From positions 576,769 to 640,768 of the forward strand of contig NZ_JACHLK010000003.1 in NCBI RefSeq assembly GCF_014207955.1: a stretch of DNA of 64,000 nucleotides. Reading direction: 5' to 3'. A program made the translations under genes and the position numbers. The notes beneath the pieces were generated by a model. The model did no database searches. It was given only the letters and a program-made list of their open reading frames with translations, and was not told the DNA's origin. Position 1 is the first letter of the stretch. Each line of letters starts with the position of its first letter. Shown piece after piece: positions 35,464 to 44,259 of the stretch. The stretch comes from Acidovorax soli (GTDB lineage Bacteria; Pseudomonadota; Gammaproteobacteria; Burkholderiales; Burkholderiaceae_C).

Positions 35464-35673
35464 TCAGCCCATGGCCTGGAACTCGCCAGCCACCGTGTCG
35501 CCGAACTGTGGCTCCACCTGCACATGGGCCCTGTCGGTGCGGCCCACCATGAGGTATTCGCTCTGCTGGGACTGGGAGGCAGCACGCAAGGGTTGCCCCA
35601 TCTGCAGGGGATTGGGCTCGCCTATCGGGTCAAGGCGCCTCATCTGAAGGTCTTCGAAGTGCATGGTTTTCAT
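35464..35673 (-). CDS. Small protein of unknown function
   Basis: 69 residues from MKTMHFEDLQ; other starts are possible. There is no recognised motif. It is placed just upstream of the gene at 35099-35458, so the two form a likely two-gene unit. Weakly supported. Confidence 0.4.
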   Translation of the reverse strand: MKTMHFEDLQMRRLDPIGEPNPLQMGQPLRAASQSQQSEYLMVGRTDRAHVQVEPQFGDTVAGEFQAMG

Positions 35674-35897
35674 CCTCGCGTGCGGCAAAACAGGGCGGAC
35701 ACAGGGGCCATGGCTGCATTGGCGCACTTTCAGCCCGAGCGCAGGGTCGGAGAGCCGAGGGGGCCGGTGTAGGAATCGTCCTGCACAGCGCCAACGCCCC
35801 AGCAGGCACAGTGGCAGCGGTTACGCGGCGTCACCAATGGACAGCCCCAAGGCGGTATGGTGGCGGTCGTACACCCGACCACTTCAGGAAAAATTCC

Positions 35898-36239
35898 ATG
35901 CACCACCACCCCCACGGCTCCCGGATCGCCACCGCCTTCGCGGGCCTCACCCTGGCCCTGCTCGCAGGCTGTGCCGGTACACCCGCACGCACGCCCGCCG
36001 CCGACACGCCCTCGGTGGGCCCCGGCCCCAAGGGGGGCCTGTGCAATGCCGCACCCGCCCAGGGCGCCAAGGGCAAGCCACCGACGGCAGGCACGGTGGA
36101 GCAGGCGCGTGTCGCCTCGGGTGCGGCCATGGCCCGCGTGCTGCGCGACAACCAGCCCGTGACCATGGAGTTCAATGGCGAGCGGCTGAACCTGGTGACG
36201 GACGCAAGCGGCAAGATCACGGCGGTGCGCTGCGGCTGA
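35898..36239 (+). CDS. I78-family protease-inhibitor lipoprotein
   Basis: 113 residues with a lipoprotein signal (LALLAGCAG). The mature domain matches the I78 inhibitor pattern: an N-terminal Cys (LCNAAPAQG), ASGAAMARVLRDNQPVTMEF, then RLNLVTDASGKITAVRCG at the end. I78 inhibitors block chymotrypsin- and subtilisin-type proteases and are usually periplasmic or outer-membrane lipoproteins. ATG 35898 was chosen because it gives the lipoprotein leader. Single-gene unit upstream of an MFS gene. Confidence 0.85.
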   Translation: MHHHPHGSRIATAFAGLTLALLAGCAGTPARTPAADTPSVGPGPKGGLCNAAPAQGAKGKPPTAGTVEQARVASGAAMARVLRDNQPVTMEFNGERLNLVTDASGKITAVRCG

Positions 36240-36338
36240 TCCGACGGCCCTGGTGCGGCACCCGGGCCGGATATCATGCGAGAGGCGGCCGCCGCCTTCT
36301 TTCTTTTTTCCTCCCTTGGCGCCGCAGGTCTCCGTCCG

Positions 36339-37526
36339 ATGCCCCTGCGCTCGCTCACCGCCCCCACCCCCACCATCCGCGCCGTCGCCGCGCTGTCGCT
36401 CACCCAGCTCATCGGCTGGGGCTCCACCTTCTGGCTGCCGGCCGTTACGGGCCCGGCCATGGCGGCCGACCTGGGGCTGCCCCTGCCCCTGGCGATGGCC
36501 GGCCCAACAGCCATGCTGGTCGTGATGGCCCTGGTCTCCTGGCCGCTGGGTGCGGTGTTCGAGCGCCATGGCGCACGCCCGGTGATGGTGCTGGGTTCGC
36601 TGCTCGGCGCCCTGGGGCTCATGCTCGTGGGCCTGGCCCAGGGCCCCGTCTCCTACCTGCTGGCCTGGACGCTGCTGGGCCTGGCCGGCGCGGGCATGCT
36701 GACCACGCCCGCCCAGATCGCGGTGACCGAGATCGCAGGCGACCAGGCGCGCCGGGCGCTCGGCGTCCTGATCCTGGCCGGGGGACTGACCTCCACCCTG
36801 TTCTGGCCGCTCACCGGGCTGCTGCAGGCGCAGTGGGGATGGCGCGCAGCCACTCTCTGCTTCGGTGCGCTGATGCTGCTGGTGTGCCTGCCGCTGCATT
36901 GGGCGATGCTGGCCCGCCATCCCCGTGAAAAGGCCATGGCACAGGCGGGCGCCGAGACGGCGCCCATCGACCGCTCGCGCTTTGTGCTGCTGGCCATGAC
37001 CTTTGCCTCCAACGGCTTCGTGACCTGGGGCTTTGCGCTGACCATCATCATCCTGTTCGAAGCGGCAGGGCTCAGCCATGCCAGTGCGTTGGCGGCTGCA
37101 TCCTTCATCGGCATCGCGCAGTGGGCGGGGCGGTTGTTCGACTTCGTGGGCGGAGGGCGCTGGTCGGGCTTTGCCCTGGGCCTGGTCGCGTCGGCGCTGT
37201 TCCCGCTGAGCTTCATCGTGCTGCTGCAGACCAGCAGCTTCTCCGGCGCACTGCTGTTCGCCGTGGTCTATGGCGTGGCGGGCGGGGTGATCGCCGTGAA
37301 CCGGGCCACGCTGCCGCTGCAGATCTTTCCGGCCGGTGCCTACGCGCGCGCGTCGGCGCGGCTGGCCATGCCGCTGAACCTCTCGTTCGCAGCGGCGCCC
37401 CCTGCGTTCGCAGCCATCATGACATCGGCCGGGCCACGCGCGGCCCTGTGGCTGGCCTTCGGCATCTCGATCCTGTCGCTGGGCTCGCTGCTTGCGCTGT
37501 GGCGGCTGCAGCGCAGCACGGGGTAG
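36339..37526 (+). CDS. Major facilitator superfamily transporter
   Basis: 395 residues from MPLRSLTAP. About 12 hydrophobic segments can be followed (for example LSLTQLIGWGSTFWLPAV, YLLAWTLLGLAGAGML, FALGLVASALFPLSFIVLL). The loop between segments 2 and 3 carries an FERHGARPVM basic motif (G-x-x-x-D/R-R-x-G-R-like). The substrate is not identifiable. Convergent with hemW. Confidence 0.9.
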   Translation: MPLRSLTAPTPTIRAVAALSLTQLIGWGSTFWLPAVTGPAMAADLGLPLPLAMAGPTAMLVVMALVSWPLGAVFERHGARPVMVLGSLLGALGLMLVGLAQGPVSYLLAWTLLGLAGAGMLTTPAQIAVTEIAGDQARRALGVLILAGGLTSTLFWPLTGLLQAQWGWRAATLCFGALMLLVCLPLHWAMLARHPREKAMAQAGAETAPIDRSRFVLLAMTFASNGFVTWGFALTIIILFEAAGLSHASALAAASFIGIAQWAGRLFDFVGGGRWSGFALGLVASALFPLSFIVLLQTSSFSGALLFAVVYGVAGGVIAVNRATLPLQIFPAGAYARASARLAMPLNLSFAAAPPAFAAIMTSAGPRAALWLAFGISILSLGSLLALWRLQRSTG

Positions 37527-37562
37527 GACCTCGATCGGTCCATCGATCAATCAACCGATCAA

Positions 37563-38840
37563 TCAGTCGGCCAGGAACAACTCCTGCAGGTCGCTCAGGA
37601 AGTCAAAGCCCCGCTCGGTGGGGCGCACATGGCCGCCCAGGCTGCGCTCGATCAAGCCCTTGGCCTCGGCCTTCTCCAGTGCCTTGGAGATGGCCGTGAT
37701 GGGCAAGCCGGTGCGCTCGGTGAAGTCCTTGAGCTCGAAGCCGGCGCGCAGGCGCAGGGCGTTGAGCATGTACTCGAACGGCAGGTCGGCGCGGCGCACC
37801 TCTTCGTCCTGCGCAACGGCATGGCCGGCCAGGGCGTTCTCCATGTAGCGCGCCGGGTCGCGAAAGCGCACCTGGCGCACCACGCGGTGGGCAAAGCTGA
37901 GCTTGCTGTGCGCCCCCGCGCCGATGCCCAGGTAGTCGCCGAACTGCCAGTAATTGGTGTTGTGGAAGCACTGGTGGCCGGCTTGCGCATAGGCCGATAT
38001 CTCGTAGCGCGCCAAGCCTGCCTGGCCCGTCATCTCGGTGATGCGATCGAGCATGGCATAGGCCTGGTCGTCCTCGGGGATGGCCGGCGGGTACTTGGCG
38101 AAGTAGGTGTTGGGCTCGATGGTGAGGTGGTAGATCGAGATGTGCGGGGGCCGGAGCGACAGGGCCAGGCCCACATCTTCCTCCAGCTCGGCCAGCGTCT
38201 GCCCGGGCAGCGCGTACATGATGTCGAGGTTGAAGGTGTCGAAGGCCTCGGCCGCCTCCTGTACAGCGGCCAGGGCCTGGGCGCGGTCGTGCACGCGGCC
38301 CAGCGCTTTCAGGTGCCGGTCGTTGAAGCTCTGCACGCCGATGGACAGGCGCGTGATGCCCGCTGCACGGAAGGCCCGGAAGCGGTCCTTCTCGAAGGTG
38401 CCGGGGTTGGCCTCCATGGTGATCTCGCAGTCGGCCTCCAGGCGCATGCGCGCGCGGATGTCGCCCACCAGGCGATCGATGGCCTGGGGCGAGAACAGGC
38501 TGGGCGTCCCACCGCCGATGAAGATGCTGTGCACCGAGCGCCCCCAGATGAGAGGCAGCGCGGCCTCCAGGTCGGCCATCAGCGCATCGATGTAGCGCTG
38601 CTCGGGCACCTCGCCGGGGGCGGCATGCGCCGCGTCGGCCCCGGCGGCAGCACTGCGGTACTCGTGCGAGTTGAAGTCGCAGTACGGGCACTTGCGGATG
38701 CACCAGGGCAGGTGCACGTACAGCGACAGCGGCGGCAGGCTCTGCAGTTGCAGCAGGCCGCCGCGCATGTAGTGCTGGATGTCGCGCACCACGGCGGGCT
38801 GTGCCGCCTCGCTGTCGGGGACGATGGGAATGTGGGCCAT
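37563..38840 (-). CDS. hemW: HemW, radical-SAM haem chaperone-like protein
   Basis: 425 residues. Radical-SAM cysteines are in HLPWCIRKCPYCDFNSHEY near residues 46-55. Further HemN/HemW features are FIGGGTPSLFSP, RLSIGVQSFND and the C-terminal HemN-type winged domain (FEYMLNALRLRAGFELKDF). HemW was once annotated as a coproporphyrinogen oxidase but lacks the extra HemN-specific Cys, and acts in haem trafficking. The position next to rdgB and rph is the standard proteobacterial order. The last 3 bp of the gene fall in a CGATCAATCA direct repeat. Confidence 0.95.
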   Translation of the reverse strand: MAHIPIVPDSEAAQPAVVRDIQHYMRGGLLQLQSLPPLSLYVHLPWCIRKCPYCDFNSHEYRSAAAGADAAHAAPGEVPEQRYIDALMADLEAALPLIWGRSVHSIFIGGGTPSLFSPQAIDRLVGDIRARMRLEADCEITMEANPGTFEKDRFRAFRAAGITRLSIGVQSFNDRHLKALGRVHDRAQALAAVQEAAEAFDTFNLDIMYALPGQTLAELEEDVGLALSLRPPHISIYHLTIEPNTYFAKYPPAIPEDDQAYAMLDRITEMTGQAGLARYEISAYAQAGHQCFHNTNYWQFGDYLGIGAGAHSKLSFAHRVVRQVRFRDPARYMENALAGHAVAQDEEVRRADLPFEYMLNALRLRAGFELKDFTERTGLPITAISKALEKAEAKGLIERSLGGHVRPTERGFDFLSDLQELFLAD

Positions 38841-38860
38841 GGAATCGCCAGTGCGGAGCC

Positions 38861-39460
38861 TCAGAACCAGCGCTCGCGCATCAGCGCCAGCATCTGCTGG
38901 GCCGAGCGGCCGCGGTGGCTGTGGGCGTTCTTCACCTCCACAGGCAGCTCGGCAAAGGTCTTGCCGAACTCGGGGATGAACATCACGGGATCGAAGCCGA
39001 AGCCGTTGCTGCCGCGCGGCGCGCGCGCGATCTCGCCGACCACCCGGCCCACGGCGATCAGAGGCTCGGGGTCTTCGGGGCTGCGCACCGCGACCAGGGT
39101 GCTGACCATGGCGGCGCGGCGCTGGTCGATGTGCTGCATCTGCTCCAGGAGGGCGCGCACATTGGTGTCATCGCCCTTTTCATAGCCGAACTGCGTGGCG
39201 TAGTAGGCCGTTGCCACGCCCGGCAGGCCGCCAAAGGCGTCCACGCACAGGCCGGCGTCATCGGCCAGGGCCGGCAGGCCGGTGTGGGTGGCGGCAAAAC
39301 GTGCCTTGGCCAGGGCGTTCTCGACAAAGGTGTGGAAGGGCTCATCGGCCTCGCCCACGCCCAGGTCGCCCTGGCGCACCAGCTCGACCGAGAGGGGGGC
39401 CAGCATGGCCTGCAGTTCGGCCAGCTTGCCGCGGTTGTTGGAAGCGAGAACCAGTTTCAT
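38861..39460 (-). CDS. rdgB: XTP/dITP diphosphatase
   Basis: 199 residues, normal length. Starts MKLVLASNNRGKLAELQAML; catalytic and substrate motifs ADDAGLCVDAFGGLPGV and GFGFDPVMFIPEFGKTFAEL are present. The enzyme hydrolyses non-canonical purine triphosphates (ITP, XTP) to monophosphates and prevents their incorporation. It lies between rph and hemW on the same strand, with 20- and 47-bp gaps. Confidence 0.97.
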   Translation of the reverse strand: MKLVLASNNRGKLAELQAMLAPLSVELVRQGDLGVGEADEPFHTFVENALAKARFAATHTGLPALADDAGLCVDAFGGLPGVATAYYATQFGYEKGDDTNVRALLEQMQHIDQRRAAMVSTLVAVRSPEDPEPLIAVGRVVGEIARAPRGSNGFGFDPVMFIPEFGKTFAELPVEVKNAHSHRGRSAQQMLALMRERWF

Positions 39461-39507
39461 CGTGCAAATCGTTGTGGTCGGTGCCGCTGGCGGCCCGGGG
39501 AAATCAA

Positions 39508-40236
39508 TCAGTCGCGCAAAGCCTGCTGCTGCAGCGCAATCAGCTCGGCGATGCCTTTTTCGGCCAGGGCCAGCAGCGCATCCATTTCCTTGCGCGTGAA
39601 GGCCACGCCTTCGGCCGTGCCCTGCACTTCCACATAGTGTCCGGCACCGGTCATGACCACGTTCATGTCGGTGTCGCAGCCCACGTCTTCCACGTACTCC
39701 AGGTCCAGCAGGGGCGTGCCTTCGACAATGCCGACCGAAATGGCGGCCACAGGCTGGATCAACGGCGACTGGGTGATCTTGCCAGCGGCCAGCAGCTTGG
39801 TGACCGCATCCTGCGCGGCCACCCAGGCGCCGGTGATGGCAGCAGTGCGGGTGCCGCCGTCGGCCTGGATCACATCGCAGTCGAGCTGGATGGTGCGCTC
39901 GCCCAGCAGCTTCAGGTCAAACACCGCGCGCAGGCTGCGGCCGATGAGGCGCTGGATCTCCTGCGTGCGACCGTTCTGCTTGCCGCGCGCGGCCTCGCGG
40001 TCGCTGCGGCTGTGGGTGGCGCGCGGCAGCATGCCGTACTCGGCCGTGACCCAGCCTTCACCGCTGCCGCGCTTGTGCGGAGGCACACGCTCCTCCACCG
40101 ATGCCGTGCACAGCACCTTGGTGTTGCCGAATTCGATGAGCACCGAGCCTTCGGCGTGCATGGTGTAGTGGCGCGTGATACGCACGGGGCGCAGTTGGTC
40201 GGCGGCGCGGGCGCCGGTGCGGGTGAAAGCGGTCAT
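39508..40236 (-). CDS. rph: Ribonuclease PH
   Basis: 242 residues from [18 protein letters not shown]; the open frame continues upstream but this is the family start. Conserved blocks: [55 protein letters not shown] and [15 protein letters not shown]. The enzyme trims tRNA 3' ends phosphorolytically. First gene of rph-rdgB-hemW; it follows the phosphatase/kinase pair by 137 bp. Confidence 0.97.
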   Translation of the reverse strand: MTAFTRTGARAADQLRPVRITRHYTMHAEGSVLIEFGNTKVLCTASVEERVPPHKRGSGEGWVTAEYGMLPRATHSRSDREAARGKQNGRTQEIQRLIGRSLRAVFDLKLLGERTIQLDCDVIQADGGTRTAAITGAWVAAQDAVTKLLAAGKITQSPLIQPVAAISVGIVEGTPLLDLEYVEDVGCDTDMNVVMTGAGHYVEVQGTAEGVAFTRKEMDALLALAEKGIAELIALQQQALRD

Positions 40237-40373
40237 GGTGTTTCCGATATCGAAGAAAAAGCCCTCGCACGCACCCCAAGTGGCGCAGTTGCAAAAGGCA
40301 GAGGTTTCATCAGGCGCCGCCCAACGGCCGGCCGTCCCCCCAGGGAGCAGGCCGGCAAGGCACCGCGTGCTCG

Positions 40374-41276
40374 TCAGGCCTTCCGTGCTGCAGAGCGGCG
40401 GATGGCTTCGTTGATCTCGGCGATCGAGCGCTCGATGGCCTCGTCGTCCAGGTCGTCCACCAGCCCGTCGAGCGGACCGGCCTGGATGGTGGAGGCGAAC
40501 ACATCGTCGCTGATGCTGTCGGTGGACACGCCCTGGGTCGACTCGAAGGCATCGGGCGTCTCCCACTCCAGCGCCACCACGGTCACGTTGTCGCTGCTGT
40601 CGCCAGCCTTGCGCAGGGCATCCTCCACCAGCTCGGGCACGGCATGCGACACGGCCTGCTGGGCCATCTGCTTGGCGATTTCCTCATCGCTGAGCGTGCC
40701 CCACAGGCCGTCGGAGCACAGCAGGATGCGGTCACCCTGCTCCAGGTAGACCGGTCCGGTGATGTCGTAGATGGGCTTGGTGGGCGAGCCCAGGCAGGTG
40801 AACAGCACGTTGCGGTTGATGCGCTCCAGCCCCGGCGGCGGGTTGTTGCGCAGCTCCATGTACGAGTGGTCGCGCGTGCGCGTAAGCAGGTCGCCGTCAC
40901 GCACCATGTAAAGGCGCGAGTCACCGCAATGGATCCAGGTGGCCGTGCCGGCCTGCACCACGGCCGCTACCAGCGTGGTGCGCGGCGTGTCCAGCATGCC
41001 CTTGTCGGTGGCGTAGCGCAGGATCTGGTGGTGGGCTGCCAGCAAGGCGCCCGAGAGGAATTCCTGCACGTCCTTGAGCTGGGGCTTGGCCTCGCGCTGG
41101 AACAGCGCCGAGACGGTCTGCAGCGCGATCTGCGCCGCCACCTCGCCCTCGGGGTGGCCGCCCATGCCGTCGGCCAGAACGAACAGGCCCGACTCGCGCG
41201 TGTAGCAGTAGCCCATGCGGTCTTCGTTCTTCTCGCGGCCGCCGCGGCGGCTGATCTGGAATACGGAGAACTTCAT
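40374..41276 (-). CDS. PP2C-type protein phosphatase
   Basis: 300 residues. PP2C metal motifs are visible: [48 protein letters not shown] and DNVTVVALE. The C-terminal 60 residues form an acidic extension ([17 protein letters not shown]). The gene overlaps the kinase gene by 4 nt (ATGA), so kinase and phosphatase form a cytoplasmic signalling pair acting on the same Ser/Thr targets. Confidence 0.94.
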   Translation of the reverse strand: MKFSVFQISRRGGREKNEDRMGYCYTRESGLFVLADGMGGHPEGEVAAQIALQTVSALFQREAKPQLKDVQEFLSGALLAAHHQILRYATDKGMLDTPRTTLVAAVVQAGTATWIHCGDSRLYMVRDGDLLTRTRDHSYMELRNNPPPGLERINRNVLFTCLGSPTKPIYDITGPVYLEQGDRILLCSDGLWGTLSDEEIAKQMAQQAVSHAVPELVEDALRKAGDSSDNVTVVALEWETPDAFESTQGVSTDSISDDVFASTIQAGPLDGLVDDLDDEAIERSIAEINEAIRRSAARKA

Positions 41277-42289
41277 TTGGGTTTCGCTCCGATCCCGGTG
41301 GCTTCACCCACCTTCTGCACATTCTTCTTGGTGTCGGACACCAGGGTATCGAGCTGCAGGCGCATCTTCTCGGCCACCGTGAGCTTGGTGTAGCGGCGCT
41401 CGCCTTCGCGGCTGAGTTCCTTTTGCAGGGCGAACACCGACTGCGGGCGCGACAGCGGATCGAGCGCCATGCACCACTCCACCACCTCGATGAGGTTGTC
41501 GGAGTACACGCCACGCAGCTTGGTCAGTGCCAGCGAGAGCCGGTCCTTCTCGATGCGCTGGGGCGCTTCGTTGGGCGGAAAGCCCTGCATGCAGGCATAG
41601 ATGCAGGCGCCGATGGCGTAGATGTCGGTCCAGGGGCCCATGGACGAGTCGCGCCGGTACATCTCGGGCGCGGCGAAGCCGGGCGTATACATCGGGCGGA
41701 TGAAATTGCCCTCTTTGGACAGCACCTCGCGCGCCGCGCCGAAGTCGATCATCACGGCCTTGTTGTCGTCGGTGATGAAGATGTTGGCCGGCTTGATGTC
41801 CAGGTGCAGCATCTTGTGCTGGTGCACGATGCGCAGGCCGCGCAGCACTTCGTCGAAGAGCGAGCGGATGGTCGATTCGCGGAAGACCTTCTGGGTCTTG
41901 AGGTCGCGCGCGGTGATGATGAAGTCCTGCAGGGTCGCGCCCTCCAGGTAGTTCATCACCATGTAGACGGTTTCGTTCTCGCGGAAGAAATTGAGCACGC
42001 TCACCACGGAAGCGTGCGAGATCTGCGCCAGGGCCCGCCCTTCTTCAAAGAAGCTTTTGAGGCCCAGGCGGTACAACGAGAGTTTCTCGGACGGCACCTT
42101 GGGCAGCAGCTCGCCCGGGGCGCGCGTGGCCAGGGACGAGGGCAGGTACTCCTTGATGGCGACCTGCTGGCCTTCGGTATCGAGGGCCAGGTAAACCACC
42201 CCGAAGCCACCGGACGACAAGCGGCGCACCACACGGTAACCACCAATCGCGGTATCGGGTGGCAAGGGGGCCGGCTTGATTTTTGACAT
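41273..42289 (-). CDS. Soluble Ser/Thr protein kinase
   Basis: 338 residues from MSKIKPAPLPPD. Kinase motifs: glycine loop LSSGGFGVVYLAL, lysine in VAIKEYLP, catalytic loop LHLDIKPANIF, DFG in MIDFGAAREV, and APE in PGFAAPEMY. The catalytic loop has HLD instead of the usual HRD, so it is a non-RD kinase that may not need activation-loop phosphorylation. There is no membrane segment or PASTA domain, so it is a cytoplasmic PK. It is divergent from yicC and coupled to the PP2C gene. Confidence 0.94.
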   Translation of the reverse strand: MSKIKPAPLPPDTAIGGYRVVRRLSSGGFGVVYLALDTEGQQVAIKEYLPSSLATRAPGELLPKVPSEKLSLYRLGLKSFFEEGRALAQISHASVVSVLNFFRENETVYMVMNYLEGATLQDFIITARDLKTQKVFRESTIRSLFDEVLRGLRIVHQHKMLHLDIKPANIFITDDNKAVMIDFGAAREVLSKEGNFIRPMYTPGFAAPEMYRRDSSMGPWTDIYAIGACIYACMQGFPPNEAPQRIEKDRLSLALTKLRGVYSDNLIEVVEWCMALDPLSRPQSVFALQKELSREGERRYTKLTVAEKMRLQLDTLVSDTKKNVQKVGEATGIGAKPK

Positions 42290-42364
42290 ATTTTGCGAAG
42301 ATGACTCGGGGGTAAGGCGGAACCCGGATAATCGCCGGATCGCAAGCAACCATCAAAAAGTCCA

Positions 42365-43282
42365 ATGCCAGTTTACAGCATGACCGGCTATGCCAGCGCG
42401 CAGCACGGCACATCCGCCGCCGGCGCTGAAACCGAGGGCCGCGCCGCACAGGCGCGCCGCCTGGGGCTGGAGATCCGCTCGGTCAACAGCCGCTTCCTGG
42501 ACCTGTCGTTCAGGCTGCCCGACGAGCTGCGTGCCCTGGAGCCCGCCCTGCGGGCCCTGCTGACCGCCAAGCTCAAGCGCGGCAAGGTGGAGGTGCGCGC
42601 CGCGCTGGAGAATGAAGACAGCAATACCCTGCAGGACCCGCCCGCCCGGCTGCTGCAGCGCCTCAATTCCCTGCAGGATTCGGTCAAGTCCTGGCTGCCC
42701 AATGCCGCGCCGCTGAGCGTGGCCGACGCCCTGCGCCTGTGTGCCAACGCCCACCCGGGATCCGAGGACTGGAGCGAGGCCGTGCCCGCCTTGGCCGAGG
42801 AAGCCCTGGCCGCCCTGCTGGCCGCCCGCGAACGCGAAGGCAAGCGCCTGGCTGCCATGCTGCAGGACCGCGTCAAGCAGTTGCGCGAGCTGGCGCAGCA
42901 GGCTGTGCCCATGGTTCCCCTGCTGGTGGAACAGCAGCGCCAGCGCTTCATGGAGCGCTGGAAAGAGGCCATGGCCCTGACCGACGGCGCCACGCCCCCC
43001 GAAGCCGCCCGCGACCGCGCCCTGACCGAGGCAACCGCCTTCGCCATCCGCATCGACGTGGCCGAGGAGATCACCCGCCTGGATTCGCACCTGGACGAGA
43101 TCGAGCGCCTGCTCAAGAAGGGTGGCGAGGTCGGCAAGCGCCTCGATTTCCTGATCCAGGAGCTGCACCGCGAAGCCAACACCCTGGGCTCCAAGTCGGC
43201 CGCACTGGACCTCACGCGCATCAGCGTGGACATGAAGGTCCTGATCGAGCAGATGCGCGAGCAGGTGCAAAATATCGAATGA
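42365..43282 (+). CDS. yicC: YicC-family endoribonuclease
   Basis: 305 residues. Starts [13 protein letters not shown], with [20 protein letters not shown] and a C-terminal [40 protein letters not shown] end (quoted in parts: [14 protein letters not shown] and [11 protein letters not shown]). YicC proteins are RNA-cleaving regulators. The yicC-gmk-rpoZ-spoT order is standard. An internal insertion near residues 20-30 ([12 protein letters not shown]) is longer than in enterobacteria. Confidence 0.95.
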   Translation: MPVYSMTGYASAQHGTSAAGAETEGRAAQARRLGLEIRSVNSRFLDLSFRLPDELRALEPALRALLTAKLKRGKVEVRAALENEDSNTLQDPPARLLQRLNSLQDSVKSWLPNAAPLSVADALRLCANAHPGSEDWSEAVPALAEEALAALLAAREREGKRLAAMLQDRVKQLRELAQQAVPMVPLLVEQQRQRFMERWKEAMALTDGATPPEAARDRALTEATAFAIRIDVAEEITRLDSHLDEIERLLKKGGEVGKRLDFLIQELHREANTLGSKSAALDLTRISVDMKVLIEQMREQVQNIE

Positions 43283-43319
43283 CATTCATGGTTTGAGCGC
43301 CCGGCGCACACCTTCACCT

Positions 43320-43940
43320 ATGGACTATCCAGGAAACCTTTTCGTCGTGGCGGCCCCCAGCGGTGCCGGCAAATCCAGCCTGGTCAAGGCCCTGCTGGAG
43401 CTGGACTCGCATGTCCACCTGTCCATCTCGCACACCACACGTGCACCGCGCGGACAGGAAAAGCACGGCCGCGACTACTATTTCGCCTCGCAGTCCGAGT
43501 TCGACGCCATGGTCGAGGCCAATGCCTTCGTCGAATGGGCCCATGTGCATGGCAACCGCTATGGCACCTCCAAGAAGGCGATCGAGGAGCGCATCGCCCA
43601 GGGTTCGGACGTGATCCTGGAGATCGACTTCCAGGGCGCGCTGCAGATCCGCCAGGCCTTTGCCAACGCCATCCTGGTGTTCATCCTGCCGCCGAGCTGG
43701 GAGGAACTGCGCTCGCGCCTGGAGCGCCGGGGCGAGGACTCGCCCGAGGTGATCGAGGTGCGCCTGAAGAACGCCGCCACCGAAATGGCGGAAGTGGGCA
43801 AATTCGACTTCGTTATAATCAATGAACTGTTCGAGCGCGCGCTTTTCGACCTGAAGGCCGTCGTTCACGCCCAGCGCCTGAAGTACGCCGCGCAGCGCCG
43901 CGCCCGCGCTGACACCTTCCAGTCGCTCAACATCACCTGA
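43320..43940 (+). CDS. gmk: Guanylate kinase
   Basis: 206 residues from [11 protein letters not shown]; the first nine codons of the longer frame (43293) are not family-like. P-loop [15 protein letters not shown] near residues 11-24, then [18 protein letters not shown] and [11 protein letters not shown]. Converts GMP to GDP. In an operon with yicC upstream and rpoZ downstream; its 3' part contains a TATAAT box. Confidence 0.97.
   Translation: MDYPGNLFVVAAPSGAGKSSLVKALLELDSHVHLSISHTTRAPRGQEKHGRDYYFASQSEFDAMVEANAFVEWAHVHGNRYGTSKKAIEERIAQGSDVILEIDFQGALQIRQAFANAILVFILPPSWEELRSRLERRGEDSPEVIEVRLKNAATEMAEVGKFDFVIINELFERALFDLKAVVHAQRLKYAAQRRARADTFQSLNIT
43814..43819 (+). promoter_or_regulatory. Possible internal -10 box for rpoZ-spoT
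   Basis: A perfect TATAAT inside the GC-rich gmk gene, 139 bp upstream of rpoZ. No convincing -35 hexamer is visible at the right spacing. Confidence 0.35.
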
Positions 43941-43957
43941 ATCCCCGGAGTACACCG

Positions 43958-44161
43958 ATGGCACGCATCACCGTAGAAGATTGCCTGGAAAAGATCCCCA
44001 ACCGCTTCCAGCTCGTGCTGGCGGCCACCTACCGTGCCCGCATGCTGAGCCAGGGCCACGCCCCGCGCATCGAAAGCCGCAACAAGCCCGCCGTGACCGC
44101 GCTGCGCGAGATCGCCGAAGGCAAGGTCGGCCTGGAAATGCTCAAGAAGGTTCCTGGTTGA
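43958..44161 (+). CDS. rpoZ: RNA polymerase omega subunit
   Basis: 67 residues, the usual betaproteobacterial length. [28 protein letters not shown] is split here as [12 protein letters not shown] and [16 protein letters not shown]; the [17 protein letters not shown] segment is also typical. CCGGAG ribosome-binding site. Lies between gmk and spoT; omega helps RNA polymerase respond to ppGpp. Confidence 0.97.
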   Translation: MARITVEDCLEKIPNRFQLVLAATYRARMLSQGHAPRIESRNKPAVTALREIAEGKVGLEMLKKVPG

Positions 44162-44188
44162 GTCTGGGCAAGGGCCCCGGCCCCCGAG

Positions 44189-44217
44189 AGCACCGCTGCC
44201 ATGCGGTGCTTTTTTTT
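44189..44217 (+). terminator. Rho-independent terminator after rpoZ
   Basis: AGCACCGC and GCGGTGCT form an 8-bp stem around TGCCAT, followed by an 8-nt T-run. It separates rpoZ from spoT, which therefore needs read-through or its own promoter. Confidence 0.88.
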
Positions 44218-44259
44218 GCCCTGCCGACCCGTATCGCGTACCCGCGCTACATTTAAGGC

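Noticed and set aside
35730..37550. 606-codon frame antisense to the MFS transporter
   Set aside because: Shadow of the MFS gene and of the I78 lipoprotein; no start signal.
37544..37565. Direct repeat CGATCAATCA twice, spaced by 2 bp, at the hemW stop
   Set aside because: Short, single occurrence and likely a chance simple repeat; no attachment-site or operator context.
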